From positions 21,960,001-22,024,000 of the forward strand of contig NC_084927.1 in the NCBI RefSeq assembly GCF_958298935.1: a stretch of DNA of 64,000 nucleotides, read 5' to 3'. The stretch is from Phragmites australis. Lineage: Eukaryota; Streptophyta; Magnoliopsida; Poales; Poaceae. The position numbers and the translations under genes were made by a program. This document shows positions 46,301-57,005 of this stretch, piece by piece; the stretch's first letter is position 1; every line of letters starts with the position of its first letter. The notes below the pieces were generated by a model. That model did no database searches. It was given only the letters and a program-made list of their open reading frames with translations, and was not told where the DNA came from.

Positions 46301-48179
46301 CAAAAGAGGATGGGCGGGCGAGCGTGGTGGAGGTGGCAGCGGCTAGAGGACAAGCAGTGGAGCGTGGTAGGAGAGAGGTGGTAGACGAGCGCAGTGGGGG
46401 AGGAGCCTTGTGCTGGGGAGGGAGCTACTGACACCGCAAGATCGACGAGGATCAATGGAGCTGTTGGAGAGGGAGCTTGAATCGAGGAAGAAAGATGAGA
46501 TGAGATGAGAGAGGAATCAATAAAATAATACTAATAAGTGGGACCCACTGTTTAGGGAGCTAAATTGAAAGAGCTGGTTGGAACACGCTAAGTAATAGAG
46601 AGTAAAATTTGGATAGAGAGCTTTGTATTTTAAAAAATACGGAGCCAAAAATAGATAATGGATTAGAGATGCTTTAGCATACATGAACGCGACAGAGTTA
46701 AAGTAAAACCCACCGAATAGATCAGAAGTCAAACTTACTATTACTAACTCATAAGAAAATGTGAGGGTCGCAACTCATACTATCGAGGAAAACAGACAAC
46801 CCTCGATGCTTCCCTTCAACGTGGAGTCACTGTTAGTACAGCTTTCACCGAGTTGTCAGAACAGGCCTCGCATGAAGTCCCCATCAACAGTATAAAGAAA
46901 GAAAGAAAGAGGCTCTATGCAAGAAACGAAAACACAGAAAACCACATGTACACGACGGGTGCTCCACCTAGACAGCAAAACGTGCACAACCAGCGACGGA
47001 GGAGATGGACACGAACACAAGCAACAGGGCGTATTTGGTTTCTCATAGTTTTTGTAGAGCTATATTTTATAAATAAAAAGGTAAAGTTATATTTATTAAA
47101 AAAGTGAGTATTTGGCGGTCGTAACCGTCTGAATAGTTCGGGTTGGATTTCTGTTTGATTGACTGAATCTAAGATGAATATAAACATTAAAATTATATTA
47201 ATTATTTATATAAAAATAATTTTGTGATACTGATAAATATGCTCGCTGTTTGAGCGGATACAGAACATATATCTCACCAAATTACGTTACTTCTAAGCAA
47301 AATGAAACTACATATTTATATAAAAAACTAAAGTAAAACAGTAAATATAAACAACTATATTTATAAAATTAGACGGATCCATAAATCAACCTAAAAGAGT
47401 TTCGGACAACAAACACACCGAACAGACCGTGCGACTCCACCACCACCAACAGCCTGTGTGAGAGAGACCATCCACGACGTCGACCCGTATCGCTACGCCT
47501 TTGACCATTGACCGGAGCACGAAATCTTGGGGCCTCGCCAGAATATTTCCAAAGGAGAAGCACCAGCAATTTGCACTGGACCAGAGATAGAGAGAGAGAT
47601 ACTAAAGGAGAGAGCGAGCACCCAAAGCAGCGGGAGAAAGCAACCCCTCACCCCCCCCCCCCCCCCCATACGTCACTCTCATTTCTTCCTTTGACTCATC
47701 CTGCCTGTCTTCTTTGAACACCTCCTTTTTTTTGTACTCCACACCCCCGGTGCATGTTTGTATATACACGCTCCACAAACTAGAGATTTGCATATAAGCA
47801 TGACGGGTCCATGGATAGGAAATTTAGCAAGTTTAGGGTATGTTTGGAATGGTGGTTTTAGGATCCAGATCCCTAGGATTTAGTATAAACCTGAGTTAAA
47901 TTCAAAAAATTCTTAAACTAATCCTTCTCTTCTAAATAGATCCTACAAGGTTGATGCAAATATAAGAAATTTGGATTAATCATGCCTAGATACACCCTCG
48001 ATCACAGATGATGGCTCTTTGGATATTAACACGTTCTCCAAATAATAGCTAATTTCACCGTATATGAATCAAGTAGAATTGAAGCATCATATATTCAAGA
48101 GGACATGACTTTTATATATTTAAATTCTTCATATATTAATTGCTAAAGTTTAAATGATTCGATGCACATATCTCATATT
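46301..48179. other. Unassigned; MITE-like remnants
   Basis: A Tourist-like right end (GGATTAGAGATGCTTTAG) occurs near 46662. A possible small TIR element, GGCGTATTTGGTTTCTC to its approximate complement near 47425, spans about 47030-47425. No TSD could be fixed. A poly-C run of 17 lies at 47651-47667. Confidence 0.3.
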
Positions 48180-48184
48180 GACCC

Positions 48185-49441
48185 TGTCGGAGAGTGAACT
48201 CCTGTCGCTGGGATCCCGAGAGACCCCTTTTTAAAGATTCGGCCGGGGGGATGATCCTGAACGAGCTCGTCGGGGAAATAAATGAAAACGGAAATAAATG
48301 CAGCTGCTGGTAGTGGGGGAAGATCGATCTAGTGCAAAAGAGATAGATGCATTGGGGTTTAGACAGGTTCAGGCCGCACGGGGGCGTAACACCCTACTCC
48401 TGTATGAGTGCAATATCTTTCTTTGAAGGGAATTCTTCAAGGATGTGCCTGGTTACAGGGGTGTGTTGTCTACAGAGAGCTTGAGGCTCCCGTGTTCTAG
48501 CTCTGCTCGAGCTTGTCTGCGATGTTCTTGTTCTATCGTGTTCGTCGCGCTTCTTCTATGTCTCTTGTTTATGCTGTCTTTCCTGACGTGTCCTTTATGT
48601 GTTCTCCATCCTTTCCTTTTATAGGCGCGCCGACCTCGACTTATCCTGAATGAGAAAGAGGGGGCGCGAGTGCCAAGGTGCCACGGAGAAAGGTGCCATC
48701 ATTCCGTCTTGGCGAAGTGACAAGGGCGGTGAAAAAATGCGGCGTGCATCCGACCACCCGCCACTGTGGATGTCCTCCGGCGCCATTAAGAGGGCCCACC
48801 GGGCAGCCATAGAGGTGCCCGGTGCGCCCACCCTGTCTTGTTCTTCTGCCGGGGCAGGGTGGCAGGCGTAGCGCTTCGATTCTGGCAACGTTATCCCGAG
48901 GCATCCGGATGAAACGAGACGGGACCCGTGCATTTAATGGACCCACGCCCTCCTGCCAAAGCACGGCAGGGTCTGACACTAAGGCGTGGGCAGCTGAGAA
49001 TGTCAGGATGTCAGGCCGCGCGTGACTATTGAATGCGGTATTGGACCTTTGACTGGCTGACACCCCGCCGATGGGACCCTTCGGGTCGTCGGGCGATCTT
49101 GCGTGAACCTTCGGGGAACCAGGCGCTCGGGGGCTGCCACGTGCAGCCCCGAGCACCCTCTCCCGAGCACTCCGATGAGACCTTCGGGGAACCGAGTCCT
49201 CGGAGGCTGCCACGTGCAGCCCCGAGCACCCTCTCCCGAGCACTTTCTTCCCGGTACTTGGACTCTGCGGGTCATCGGATGACTGGGGTGCTCGGAAACC
49301 GGAGGCTGCGGCCCCGAGCGCCTTCTCCCGGAACTTAATTTCTTCTCATCGTGTAGAGGGGTCCTCGCGGGATGGTGACACGTGACCGATGACCGGCCCG
49401 GTCTCGGAACTCAGGGACCCCTGGTTCCTGATACACCGACA
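48185..49441 (+). mobile_element. Solo LTR 2 (TGTCGG...CCGACA, 1257 bp), TSD GACCC
   Basis: Same family as the solo LTR at 18598. Ends are TGTCGG and CCGACA, and GACCC is duplicated exactly (48180-48184 and 49442-49446). It has only about three of the roughly 75-bp subrepeats (49140-49330) where the other copies have six. No internal sequence adjoins. It ends about 650 bp upstream of the PUB start codon and in the same orientation. Confidence 0.93.
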
Positions 49442-49446
49442 GACCC

Positions 49447-50096
49447 TTTCCCCATGCCTAGAGAGTAGATTGTAGTGTGAATCTAAACAATGATGTCTTC
49501 ATGCTAGTGTGAATTCAAGATACCAACACGCTGGACAAGTTCAGTGGAAAGTTTGGTGGTAGTCTTTCTACAACAAAGAGTGGGTACTATTATGTAATCG
49601 AGTTTTTCTCAAGAAAAATATTTCTGGAGATAACTATCAATGCGTAGTTTAATTTTGAACTTGTGATGTCAAGGTTAGTGATAAAAACTCCGTTAAGATC
49701 ATGCTAATTAAACTATCTCCTACAATTTTTTGAAAAAATCTTATATATTTCAAATGGAACTGCAACCCTTGTGTATAATAACAGCTTCTCTCTTTTTTTA
49801 GATAAAAAATGGCACAAATAACATAAAATTTGAAACTTTGTAAATGTGAAGCATGAGAAAAAAATATGAAGTCTTTGAGGGGTACATGCAAGAATTCTCC
49901 TGGAAATTTTTTGTAACGGTTGGGGGCGTTTCACACGAGCACAGTAGACCAGGGCGCCCGGCGCAAAGACGAGCACCACTTCTTCTCCTTCCATATACCA
50001 CCACCCCTTCTCCTCATCCCTCTTCCTCCTTTCTGCTGCATTCCCTCCTCTTCCTCCTCCGGCAGCCGTCGCCAAGAACGAGCGGAGCGGCCACCC
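49447..50096. promoter_or_regulatory. Presumed promoter and 5' leader of the PUB gene
   Basis: The sequence is AT-rich to about 49915, then becomes a pyrimidine-rich, leader-like stretch (49975-50065). TAACGGTT, a MYB-type core, occurs at about 49914-49921. No certain TATA box was identified. Confidence 0.4.
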
Positions 50097-51413
50097 ATGG
50101 TCCGGAAGGAGAAGGCCATGAGGCTCCCCACGCAGCACCGGGGGCTGGAGGTCAAGATCCCCAGCTTCTTCCGCTGCCCCATCTCGCTCGACGTCATGCG
50201 CTCGCCGGTCAGCCTCTGCACCGGCGTCACCTACGACCGCGCCTCCATCCAGCGGTGGCTCGACTGCGGCAACACCACCTGCCCGGCCACCATGCTCCCG
50301 CTCCCCTCCACCGACCTCGTCCCCAACCTCACGCTCCGCAGCCTCATCACCCACTGGGCCGCCTCGTCCGCCTCCTGCTCCCCCACCGCTGCCTCCGTTG
50401 ATTCCTCGGTACGGTCGTCCCCTGCTGGTCTCGTCCGACAGGTGGCGTCATCCAGGGCGGACCCCGCCCCCGCGCTCCGCGAGCTGGCGGGCTATCTCTC
50501 CGACGATGACGTCGACGATTTCGAGAAGAACGCGCTGGTGGGCGCGGGCCGCGCCGCGGAGACCGTCGCGTCGGTGCTTCGGAGAAAGAGTGAGGAAACC
50601 AGCGTCGAGGGTCTCGAGGCGGCCGTGAGGGTGCTCGCCGCGATCGTCGCGTCGGACGGCATCGAGGACGCGAACAAGAAGCGGGTGGCCTCCGGCCTCG
50701 CCGTGGACGCGGCGGCCTCGGCCGCGTCACTGGCGCGCGTGCTGCGGAGCGGTAGCGGCCTGGAGGCCAGGATCGACGCGGGGAGGCTGGCGGAGCTCTT
50801 GCTCAGCAATGCCGCCGACGAGGCAAAGACGACAGCGGCCGAGTCGACCGAGCTGGTAACCGAGCTTATAAGGCTCGTCGGCCCCGTCGACGAGAAGGGC
50901 ACCCTGGACAAGAAGGCCGTGGACACCGGCCTCTCCTGCCTGGCCGCCATCTCCGCGTCCCGGCGCGCGGCGCGCGCCGAGATGGTCCGCCTCGGCGCCG
51001 TCCCGGCCGCGGTGCGCACGCTCCACGCCATGACAGAGCCCGGCGCGTCCGCGAAAGCCCTCCGGATCCTCGAGTGCGCCGCCGGCTGCGCCGAGGGCCG
51101 CGCCGCGCTGTGCGAGGACGCGGAGGAGGCCATCCCGGCGGTGGTCGGCAAGATGATGAAGGCCGGCCGCGACGGCGCCGAGGCCGCGGTGGCCGTGCTC
51201 TGGGCGGTATGCCACCGGTACCAGGACCGCAGGGCAGCGGACGCGGCGGCGGCGTCCGAGGGCGGGCTGACGAAACTGCTGCTGCTGATGCAGAGCGGGT
51301 GCTCGCCAGCGGCGAGGCAGATGGCGCTGGAGCTGCTCAAAATATACAAGGTGAACGCCAAGAGCTGCCTCGCCGGCTACGACTCCAAGACCACCCACAT
51401 CATGCCATTCTGA
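50097..51413 (+). CDS. U-box/ARM-repeat E3 ubiquitin ligase (PUB27/28/29-like)
   Basis: An intronless gene for a 438-residue plant U-box protein, an E3 ligase that recruits ubiquitin-loaded E2 through its U-box and substrates through armadillo repeats, in the cytosol or at the plasma membrane. The U-box spans about residues 20-95: IPSFFRCPISLDVMRSPVSL, then CTGVTYDRASIQRWLDCGNT, then TCPATM and VPNLTLRSLITHW. This wording fits Arabidopsis PUB27/28/29 better than PUB22/23. Residues about 110-430 are alanine- and leucine-rich helical repeats (for example LSCLAAISASRRAARAEMV), fitting ARM repeats. The ATG at 50097 is chosen because it lies 19 residues before the U-box in the family manner. An in-frame ATG at 49920 would add 59 proline- and serine-rich residues with no family support. 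GC3 is very high, as in many grass intronless genes. Relatives act in stress and immune signalling; the substrate here is unknown. Confidence 0.93.
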   Translation: MVRKEKAMRLPTQHRGLEVKIPSFFRCPISLDVMRSPVSLCTGVTYDRASIQRWLDCGNTTCPATMLPLPSTDLVPNLTLRSLITHWAASSASCSPTAASVDSSVRSSPAGLVRQVASSRADPAPALRELAGYLSDDDVDDFEKNALVGAGRAAETVASVLRRKSEETSVEGLEAAVRVLAAIVASDGIEDANKKRVASGLAVDAAASAASLARVLRSGSGLEARIDAGRLAELLLSNAADEAKTTAAESTELVTELIRLVGPVDEKGTLDKKAVDTGLSCLAAISASRRAARAEMVRLGAVPAAVRTLHAMTEPGASAKALRILECAAGCAEGRAALCEDAEEAIPAVVGKMMKAGRDGAEAAVAVLWAVCHRYQDRRAADAAAASEGGLTKLLLLMQSGCSPAARQMALELLKIYKVNAKSCLAGYDSKTTHIMPF

Positions 51414-51690
51414 AGAGGCGAAGCGAATGAATGGCCTGCAGTCCTGGGCTGGTGATCGAATGGATTCGATCGATCAACCGAATGGGATCGTATTCTTGTT
51501 CCTGTGCTCATTCTTGATTTCCTTTCAAATTTTTTTCTGTAAGTTGATAGAGAAACAAAGACTCGGTTCATGGAGGGAAGAATAACAATAATCTGTACAT
51601 GGGTAGATAGTTTTGACAGCATGAGCAAAGGCAAGGGGAAAATTTAGCCAAAAAATTGATTTGTATGCCAAAAAGTTGCAACTGCTTGCT
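51414..51690 (+). other. 3' region of the PUB gene
   Basis: This is the likely 3' untranslated region. The AATAACAATAAT stretch near 51581-51592 could serve as polyadenylation signal. The sequence ends at the left TSD copy of the SINE. Confidence 0.4.
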
Positions 51691-51880
51691 TTTTTATTTT
51701 AAAAAATGGTTTAATTATTTGTCACCGTTTCGGCCTTTATTAGAGACAATAATTCGGTAAACTCTACCTTAAAACATAAATTGAGAAAATTTGGCTCGAA
51801 CCCCCGACTTGCAGGCACACCACGGTACTTGCAGGAACACACTTACCGTGAGTACCGCCTGAGCGTGAGCTCGTTCGCAA
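51691..51880 (-). mobile_element. tRNA-derived SINE with perfect 15-bp TSD
   Basis: TTGCAACTGCTTGCT is present at 51676-51690 and again, identical, at 51881-51895. Between them, on the minus strand, lie an A-box-like CACGCTCAGGCGG (about 51856-51868) and a B-box GGTTCGAGCC (51793-51802), then an A-rich 3' end (AAAATAAAAA) at the left border. This is the layout of a polymerase III-transcribed, tRNA-derived SINE inserted just downstream of the PUB gene. Confidence 0.85.
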
Positions 51881-51939
51881 TTGCAACTGCTTGCTCACTT
51901 TCAGAAAGATTCTGCAATTGTTCAAACTTCAAATGGCTG

Positions 51940-52113
51940 GAGAGTGAAATGATGACACAAATTCCTGGAACAAGAATGTTACGATTGATGAGCGTTCTCC
52001 CTGCGCGTCAGGATCAAGTTGTACCACAACCTAATGCAGAATGTCGCAGTCTGGACTCTGGACTGTGGAACTGGAACCGATTACATAAATCCATAGTCTG
52101 AAAGCAAGATGTT
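51940..52113 (+). repeat. Block A of a dispersed local duplication
   Basis: Similar to 59790-59997, sharing AACAAGAATGTTA, TGCGTTCTCC-type text, CATAACCTAATGC(G/A)GAATG and GATTACATAAATCC(G/A)TAG, and ending GAAAGCAAGATG in both. The copies show small indels. Confidence 0.7.
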
Positions 52114-52571
52114 GTAGGATAAGCCTGGATGAAATGAAACAGGTCCACGTTGGCACTAGACTGAAACCCCTGTTCGATTTGATCCGTGTGGGTGCGGATA
52201 TAGCATCACATCATCTAAGATTCTATTTAGCAGAGCTCTATTAAACAGCAGCTTTCAGCTTTTAGCTCTCTGAGTAGAATCTGTGGGAGTGATTCTCTAA
52301 AATAAACAAGAAGCTAAGGAGCTGAAAAAATAGCTTCCCCTAATTCACTTCCCACACAGAATTACTTCATCCATATAGTTTATTTTAGAGAATCATTTTC
52401 AGTCATAAAATCACTTTCCCAAGAATCACTCTTCGCAGAGACTTTGAATCAAGGAGAGATCTACCAAACAAGCTCTAACTCACTCCACCCTCTGAGGCTC
52501 TGACATACCCACAAGAAGGAGAGGAGATGTCTTATAGGCAACCATGGCATCATGCCTAAACGGACTGGAGT
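52114..52571. other. Unassigned spacer, possible hAT-type MITE
   Basis: 52205-52485 contains near-complementary CTAAAATAAAC / GTTTATTTTAG segments and ends ACCAAACAAGCTC, suggestive of a small inverted-repeat element. No TSD was determined. Confidence 0.3.
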
Positions 52572-52739
52572 TGAAGAGTGCAACCGAGAGAGAGAATCGG
52601 GGGAAGGCCACAACATCATCAAGCATGCCGTGGGGTTTCATATATATTGATTCATGAGAAGATCTCTAGGATCAGGTACAGCTGTTAGGATATGCACGAG
52701 ATATACATTAGTTAAGAAACTAATCATATCGCTAATATA

Positions 52740-53502
52740 TCCGCAGTCACAACAGAAAGTGGCTTGGACGCGTAGACGGCACCAGAATTCAAGAAACACC
52801 TGAGTCAACAACCCTCTCATCATGACATCGGCGAACTGGAGATTAGAAGGCACGTGTAGAACATGAATGTGGCTAAGAGAAACTTTTTCCCACACAAAAT
52901 GAATGTTGATCTCCATGTACTTGGTACGAAGATGTTGAATGGGGTTGGAGAACATGTAAACAACACTTAAACTTTTGTTTCAGCTAGAGATTGTGGATCT
53001 TGTAACAATCTAGCTCCCGGATTATAATAATCCAGCAATCTGGGTTCTACCAGTTTCTGCAGATTGTACAATCTAGCTTCTTACAATCTACAATCTATAA
53101 GCTACTTTTCACAATCTCTCATCGAAACAAATATGCCCTTATGTTGTCAAAGTAGACAACAATGGCAAAATGTAGCAAAAGGTGTAGCTCCTGGAGTAGC
53201 TGACACATCTAGCAGCATTTGGCTGCGGGATGAGCAATGGCTCAGTATTCTGCCTCGGCACTTGTACATGACATGGTGGACTGCCTCTTGGACAACCATG
53301 AGATCAGGTTGTCACTGAGGTAAGCATAGAAGACAGGCGTTGATCGATGGGAGTCAGGGCAATCCGCCAAATCCGCATCATAATATCCAGTGAGAGATGT
53401 GGTTGGTGTAGCATGCAGGTAGAGGTTGAAGGCGAGCATGCCTTTAATGTACCTCAATATGCGCTTGATCAGTGCAAGTTGTGGCTCACGAGGGGCATGC
53501 AT
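52740..53502 (-). pseudogene. RNase H of the minus-strand copia, split by a MITE
   Basis: The minus strand reads REPQLALIKRILRYIKGML, then YYDADLADCPDSHRSTPVF and ISWLSKRQSTMSCTSAEAEY (53242-53502). After an interruption (52977-53128) comes YMEINIHFVWEKVSLSHIHV and LHVPSNLQFADVMMRGL (52790-52955). This is the C-terminal RNase H and tail of a copia polyprotein. Confidence 0.85.
52977..53128. mobile_element. Small inverted-repeat MITE inside the RNase H
   Basis: The left end GTTTCAGCTAGAGATTGTG and the complement of the right end, GTTTCGATGAGAGATTGTG, form inverted termini around a 152-bp unit with repeated ACAATCTA motifs. It interrupts the copia frame. No clear 8-bp TSD was found. Confidence 0.5.
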
Positions 53503-53599
53503 GTGGAGGCAATCCTATTGTATGACATAGGCGATGTTAGGGCGAGTCAGAGTCAAGTATTGGAGAGCACTAGAAAGACTCCAATACTCGGTGGCATTG

Positions 53600-54720
53600 G
53601 CGACCGGTTCACCAGCAGTGGTGGACATCTTGGCTTGAGTGTCTACAGGAGTTTGTGGTCAAGCAGCACTCAGCCATGCTAGCACGCTGAAGGTTGGCAG
53701 CATACTAACGTTGTGATAAGAACAGCCCTGCAGGTGTGAGTGTCATAGAGATCCTAAGGAAGTAGTGAGGATCACCAAGGTCTATCATGGCAACCTTGCT
53801 ATGGAGGCAGCGTGTGATGCGCGAGAGGAGCTAAATGGAGAAGGCTATAAAGATGATGTTGTTCACGTACAACAGGTGGTACGAGACATTAGTGCTAGCA
53901 CGAGGTGCAAAGAGAGACACATCAGAGGCGAAGGCCATGAATCCCAAAGTACAAACATGATTGGTGAAGCACTAGGACCAAGCACGAGGTGCTTCCTTGA
54001 GGCCGTAGTAGAGAGACATGTCAGAGGCGAAGGCTATGAATCCCAAAGTACAGACATGATTGGCGAAGCACTAGGACCAAGCACGAGGCGCTTCCTTGAG
54101 GCTGTAGCAGCTAACACACGTGAGTGGGCCGTGAGGAGTCAACGAAGCTTGACGGTTTCTCACATAACAAAGTTTCATCATGTGTGCCATGAAGAAAGGC
54201 ATTCTTTACATCGAGCTGTCGAATTGGCTAGGAGCAGGAACCAACTATGCTGCGAACAACACGAATGGACACCGGCTTCACATCCACATTGAATGTCTCA
54301 CCGTAGTCGATGCCTGGCTATTGGGAATAGCCACGAACCACGCAACAAGCCTTATAACGGGCAAGCAAGCCGTCTGAGTGAAATTTGTGCTTTAAGACTC
54401 ATATGTCGATGATGAAGTTGGCTTTGGGTGGATGGGGGATGAGTTTCCATGTGTCATTATCGAGTAGATCCTTGTGTTCATCAGCCATGGCCTGACGCTA
54501 GTGGGGATCTTGAAGCGCATGCGCTATTGTCTTGGGAATAGGGGAGATATCATAGTGAACCATTGAGAGGTAGAGGCAATCCACTAGGAAGATGATACCA
54601 TCCTTGGCGTGTGTCCATATCGGGTGCAGACCAAGGATGGTTCTGGTGATGAGACGTTGTGGAGCATCAACTAGACTGGCGCATGTTGAAGGCAACGACA
54701 TCGGGCCAATCGATGGCACG
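53600..54720 (-). pseudogene. Reverse transcriptase of the minus-strand copia with a 99-bp tandem duplication
   Basis: The minus strand begins with HAKDGIIFLVDCL...HALQDPH and DNDTWKLIPHPPKANFI. It then shows GIDYGETF and QLDVKNAFLHGT (about 54175-54330), followed by LKEAPRAWS. A 99-bp unit containing this last segment is present twice in tandem (53911-54009 and 54010-54108), adding 33 codons in frame. Several stops are present. Confidence 0.8.
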
Positions 54721-55810
54721 GATGGTGGTAGGTGTGAGACACAGAGACTACCACGTTGGGCAAGGGAGGCGTGCTAGGCCCCTCATAGCATTGGGCATGG
54801 ACTACAACTATAGAGAGAGACGCGGTCGCGCCCAATGAAGATGACGTCGCCCTAGGTGAGGGAAGCCTTAGGGTCACTCATGTTATGCTAGGGGGAGCCG
54901 TTGTGCCCCGAATATACATCACAGCATGCATATGCGCAAACGGGTTGGTGCGAGCACGAGGCATAGGGAGGTCTGTCATACTAAAAAGTTGCAAAAAGTT
55001 GAGTGCTCTTTGGCTCGTCAAAGTTGGAGCCCTCGCCACAATAGGAACTATCGAGACAGAAGGGTGGCTTGGTGACATTGGAAAGGAGCACTATGGTGGC
55101 CTCAGCCTTAGCCGATTTAGCGATGCACATCTCCTCCATGAGGAGCATGGATCTGGTCTTGGTGATGGAGGGCAGGGCCAGCGACACAGACATAAACTAA
55201 GCCCATGACATGCGCAGGTTGAGACTGCGTAGGATGTTGAGGATGAGGTAGTGATCGTTGATAGGAGAGTCGGCATCACAGAGAGCATCGATGAACTATT
55301 TATGCTCCTTGCAATATGTAGTGATGGTTAGATCACCTTGTTGGAGGTCGTGGAACTCATTGAGTAGAGGATGGAGTAACTCTATTTATTGTCATGGAAA
55401 AGGGCATCGACGGCGAGCCAGAGTGCCTAGGCAGTCTAGTTCTTGTCAAGGATGATGTTGAGGACATCACTAGAGATCGAGCCATCCATGGCGGAGAGGA
55501 CGACACAATCATCTTAGACCCAGGTGGCATCAGTAGGGTTGGTGTCAACGATGCCATTGACATGGTGGAGAAGGTCGTGTTGATCGAGGAGAAACTGGAA
55601 GAAGATATCCCACTTTGTGAAGTTACTGGTGTCGAGGTCGAGTAGGACTGGGATCAACACCTGGTTTGTGCGAGCAAGGACAGCAACATCAATGACAGAG
55701 AGGGGAGCGATGGCGCCCGTAGTTCTAGAGCCGAGGCTAGCGGAGGAGGTGAAGGATTGGATGGACTTGGTGGACATGATGGGCAGCAGAAGGTGTAAGA
55801 GGATCGACAT
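54721..55810 (-). pseudogene. Gag of the minus-strand copia, degenerate
   Basis: The minus-strand frame from 55810 reads LLDLDTSNFTKWDIFFQFLL then DQHDLLHHVNGIVDTNPTDA, a copia gag N-terminus. After frame breaks a LWLAVDALFHDNK segment follows. The part towards 54721 is low-complexity and unresolved. Confidence 0.75.
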
Positions 55811-55890
55811 CTACTTTGATACCATGAAAGAGTGAATCGAAAGAGAGAGAATTGGAGGAACGCCACACACAGTAGGCATGCCATAGAGTT

Positions 55891-55892
<2 letters not shown>

Positions 55893-55963
<71 letters not shown>
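55893..55963. repeat. (AT)n tract in the 5' LTR of the minus-strand copia
   Basis: About 35 uninterrupted AT repeats, located where the 3' LTR copy has only CATATATATT. The tract has therefore expanded within the LTR. Confidence 0.95.
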
Positions 55964-55969
<6 letters not shown>

Positions 55970-55987
55970 GAAAACTAGTTAGTACAC

Positions 55988-56219
55988 CTGGGAGTACGTA
56001 CTCCCTGCCTATCGGGTCTTGCAGCACGTACTCCCTGCCGGGTCTTGCACCCGTTGAGTACGTTTTCCCTTCCTATCGGGTCTTGCTATCTTGCACCCAT
56101 TTTGAAACAGACCTGATGCCGATAAGGCTTCTTGGGAGAAACAAAGCATTTGAAATCTGGAAAGTTGTTGAGATACGGAGTATGTTGGTTGGGCGCGTAT
56201 GCTGATTAATTAGCAATGT
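55988..56219. repeat. Short imperfect repeat cluster
   Basis: GTACTCCCTGCC...GGGTCTTGCA and GTACG...CCTATCGGGTCTTGC recur three times between 55993 and 56100. The rest is unassigned. Confidence 0.5.
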
Positions 56220-56640
56220 CCATGGCGCTTGCTTGCAACTCGAGAGCTGATAGGAGCGCTACTTTGGCGAGTTGGGCCGCATGGCATTGTCGTCTGAGCC
56301 TGTGTTGGGGGACGATGCAGCGAGGATGCGGTCGGCGGCTTCGCTGCGGGACCGCAAGAGGGTGAGCACGGCTAGGACGGTGATGATGGTAACGATGGCG
56401 ACAAGCCAGTGACCGAGGAGAGGGTGGACAGAGTGGCCTGGTGGATGAAGCTGGTCGTCGCCATGTTCGCCGAGCACACCTACATGCTGGTCGCCGTCGC
56501 GATGCTGGAGTTGGCGTCCGTCGGCCTCGCTGTAGCACAGGACCACCCGCGTATTGCCTCCACCACTGCCACGCTCACCTGGTACTGCTGCTGGTGAAGA
56601 GGAAAGGGAGAGATGACAGGTGGGATCCATTCGTCGGTGA
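56220..56640 (-). pseudogene. GC-rich coding-like fragment with a membrane segment
   Basis: On the minus strand one frame reads SIATATSM, stop, then VCSANMATTSFIHQATLSTL. A neighbouring frame continues as GHWLVAIVTIITVLAVLTLL and RSRSEAADRILAASSP, ending at a stop near 56260. One frameshift would join the two into a protein tail with one membrane helix. The plus strand is also open and GC3-rich, so the coding strand is not certain. No family is recognised. Confidence 0.35.
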
Positions 56641-57005
56641 CACAGTGAGGATATATAGGGAATGAGGTATTAGGAGTCTATTAGAGATGATGGAGATTTA
56701 GAGAGTGAATTTTATTAAGAATGTTCCTTATATGAGAATATATGGAGTGTGTTTTAAAGAGTCTCTTGAAAATGCTCTTATAACTGGTTTGTCAAGTTGA
56801 AACACTTAGCTATCTGATTTGTCGGAAAGGAACAGTGGAAAGAATGTTAATAGGGATGCAAGTTTTTTTTTTGGCGGATTAAAACCCACTCTTTAAAGCT
56901 AAAAATTACTATTCCACCTAATTGCTAGTTTATTTTCTTGATGATTGCATTGTGAACTTTTTTTATGAACTAGGGTAGGTTATTGGGTACTTGGATCCCT
57001 GAATG
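56641..57005. other. AT-rich spacer
   Basis: Nothing recognised. AGAGTCTCTTGAAAATGCTC at about 56758 resembles a MITE end, but no partner was located. Confidence 0.3.

Larger units (their letters stand above)
52572..55987 (-). mobile_element. Minus-strand Ty1/copia element lacking protease and integrase
   Basis: Short LTR-like sequences at 52572-52726 (3') and about 55825-55987 (5') share TGAAGAGTG/TGAAAGAGTG, GAGAGAGAAT, CATGCC(G/A)T and TTCATATATA. A primer-binding site, TGGTATCAAAG on minus, adjoins the 5' LTR (55814-55824). From right to left come gag (about 55100-55810), reverse transcriptase (about 53600-54720) and RNase H (52740-53502). Only about 350 bp separates gag from the reverse-transcriptase region, so protease and integrase are missing. 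Gag wording resembles the Retrofit/Hopscotch-type copias. TSDs were not resolved. Confidence 0.8.

Noticed and set aside
48641..49243. A 200-codon minus-strand frame
   Set aside because: It lies entirely inside solo LTR 2, which has no coding function in this family.
49920..50096. N-terminal extension of the PUB protein from an upstream in-frame ATG
   Set aside because: The 59 added residues are His/Pro/Ser-rich, match no U-box protein, and correspond to the pyrimidine-rich leader.
49713..50354. A 213-codon minus-strand frame across the PUB promoter and start
   Set aside because: Antisense shadow; the Gly/Glu/Arg-rich part is simply the complement of the U-box coding sequence.
50492..51361. 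A 289-codon open frame on the minus strand, overlapping the PUB gene
   Set aside because: It is the antisense shadow of a GC3-rich gene. The protein is low-complexity Ala/Ser/Arg with no domain, while the plus strand has a clear U-box.
53347..53682. Plus-strand frames across the minus-strand copia (also 53765-54292)
   Set aside because: They are complements of the RNase H and reverse transcriptase; recognised motifs are on the minus strand.
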